This document shows positions 62,426-64,000 of a DNA stretch of 64,000 bases, piece by piece. Location of the stretch: contig NMRA01000037.1 in assembly GCA_002633005.1 (NCBI GenBank), positions 453,345-517,344 of the forward strand, in the 5' to 3' direction. How positions within the stretch are numbered: position 1 is the first letter of the stretch; each line of letters opens with the position of its first letter. This DNA is from Phoronis australis (lineage: Eukaryota > Phoronida > Phoronidae). A program made the position numbers and the translations under genes. The notes beneath the pieces were generated by a model, which had not been told where the DNA came from, made no database searches, and saw only the letters and a program-made list of their open reading frames with translations.

Positions 62426-64000
62426 GGGAAATATCATTCCACAAATAAATAGCCTAGTGTGATGGCAATATTTTTGTGTTGCAATAACTAAAATAAAGTC
62501 AAAATAATGATAAAAAAGAGAGGAAATTGGAAATCAAATAAGAGGAAATCGAAACCAAAAAGAGGAAATCTTATTAAAAGAGGAAAAATCCAAGATCTGG
62601 AAATTACTGCAGTCGAACCTTTCACACCAGCTTCAATAGCTAGCGAAAATCACAGTGACTGCAGTTACAGCAAAAGTTCCCTAGTTTGGAACATGTAGAA
62701 ATTATAAGGAGACAGGTGAACAGCAAACAAAACCAATTTCAGTAACAGCAAAACAAAAAGATTGTATTGGGGGAAAACAAGTGCACATACAGGACTGAGG
62801 TCAAAGGTCAATACAACATCCACAGAATATTCTCTAGAAATTGAGACATTGAAATTCGAGCCAAAATTAAATTTTCTTGATAGGAACACGTGCAATTTGG
62901 CATTCAACATGTTTCTCAAATATTGGACACCGCAGTTTGCATCAACATTTTTCTCGAGATTCTTTAATTTGGGATGGCCTATTTGGTACAAGCTCCGGCC
63001 TTGAACAAAATAATAAAATTTTCACTATCCCAAATTAGAGAATTTTTACTGCAGATGCGCGAGTCATCAAAGTTTTCGCAAGATGATGCTCCGGAAATGT
63101 TATACAGGTGTAATTTTTTCAAAGTTTAACCTATCGTAATCAATGAAATGAAGTGCTTATGGCAAAAAGATAAACATTTGCAAAAAATTATCAAACAATA
63201 CAATGCATGCAGCCATTGACGGTGACACCTGGCTGCCGATAACTCAGATGACACTGAATTGACACATATACGCTCTGCTAACTCCATCTGTTATTAATAT
63301 TGGACCAGGACCAAAGTGAACCGTTCAAAATTCATACCGAGGGACATTCCCCAAGACAACAGTGACAGAGATATGGTAAGAGTAGCCAAGAGTTAGACCG
63401 AAACACTAACTGTAAGGCACTCAACTTCACTATCTGACAACGCTGGTAGAAATATACCACCACATTGTAATGTTCAAGCCAGTTTATATTTACAGGATAA
63501 TAACAAATGCACTCTTAAAAATTTTATCAGTCTTCCTTATTTTGCACATAGAAAGGCAAACTGAACATAGGGTTCCCCCCTCCCCCCAATGAGACCTAAC
63601 CATGATCAAAGTGTTAAGATCAAAGAAAGCACTGCAGTAGAGACACCTGTCCCAGACCACATAACGCCTGTGAACCAACTACCTATTCTTAGACCAGTCA
63701 CAACTCCACACAGCTAATAGGACTCAAGAGGTAGAATGAGCCCATTTGTACTAGATAAACACTCAACAACATAGAAACGGCAGAGGCCATTAATTTTACA
63801 ACAGTGTCAACCCTTACTGTAATTAACTTTCTCAGTGTGGTCTTGTTCACTGCAGACTACTAGGATAGTTAGGCACAGTCACTTGCTTGCGACTTCCTGT
63901 AACTTGTGTCAGACTAAGTTGATTGACAAACGACAGGTTTTGGGAAATTCTTGTTAACTAGCCAATGCCAAAGAGACAAGGCACAAATGGCAGCGGGACT

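Larger units (their letters stand above)
52999..64000. other. Region upstream of GSK3 without a supported gene
   Basis: About 11 kb with no exon I can tie to a known protein. It may be 5' flank or a long first intron of GSK3 if the canonical first exon lies beyond the window. Contents I can name: a 13-bp minisatellite (55276-55340), a direct repeat pair (57060/57750), family-Q repeats (59.1-59.9 kb), two hAT-like elements (60.3 and 61.7 kb) and a diverged repeat at 62.8-63.06 kb. Confidence 0.5.

Overview
This is a eukaryotic nuclear window, AT-rich and full of introns, from an animal. All genes are split into short exons with GT/AG introns, and the spaces between hold SINE-like and MITE-like repeats and minisatellites. 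Protein similarity to human GBE1, PEX19, LRRC58 and GSK3, together with the GSK3-LRRC58-GBE1 linkage (all on human chromosome 3), suggests an invertebrate deuterostome such as a hemichordate or lancelet. The species is an inference, not something the sequence states. There are no bacterial operons, CRISPR arrays or phage features.

Layout, left to right. (1) 1169-2981, minus: the first two coding exons of glycogen branching enzyme (GBE1); the rest lies off the left edge. (2) 3295-15288, plus: a gene I do not recognise, assembled from 12 phase-compatible exons into a 760-residue protein, starting 313 bp from the GBE1 start codon in divergent orientation. (3) 17869-24648, minus: a complete 8-exon PEX19 (305 aa) ending in a farnesylation box. 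(4) 26136-33271, plus: a complete 3-exon LRRC58 (348 aa). (5) 39358-52998, minus: a 9-exon GSK3 kinase (394 aa) whose first exon gives a very short N-terminus without the usual inhibitory serine. (6) 53.0-64 kb: no convincing gene; repeats and mobile-element remnants, possibly a 5' intron of GSK3.

The genes form two divergent pairs (GBE1/unknown and PEX19/LRRC58) and two convergent pairs (unknown/PEX19 and LRRC58/GSK3). They are mostly housekeeping functions (glycogen synthesis, peroxisome membrane-protein import, signalling kinase) and I see no evidence that they form one pathway.

Two places look like assembly artefacts rather than biology: a 677-bp direct duplication joined by a single N (about 11180-12538), and a 1.15-kb near-identical duplication on both sides of a 367-N gap (29211-31871). 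Mobile DNA includes two hAT-like non-autonomous elements with perfect 13-bp terminal inverted repeats and 6-bp target duplications, a palindromic MITE family with five dispersed copies, a 108-bp foldback, a tRNA-derived SINE family, and a 1.8-kb TIR element inside LRRC58 intron 2 carrying a small ORF. I did not find a clear novel 'system'; the strongest leads are the unrecognised 760-aa gene with its shared promoter and the short GSK3 first exon.
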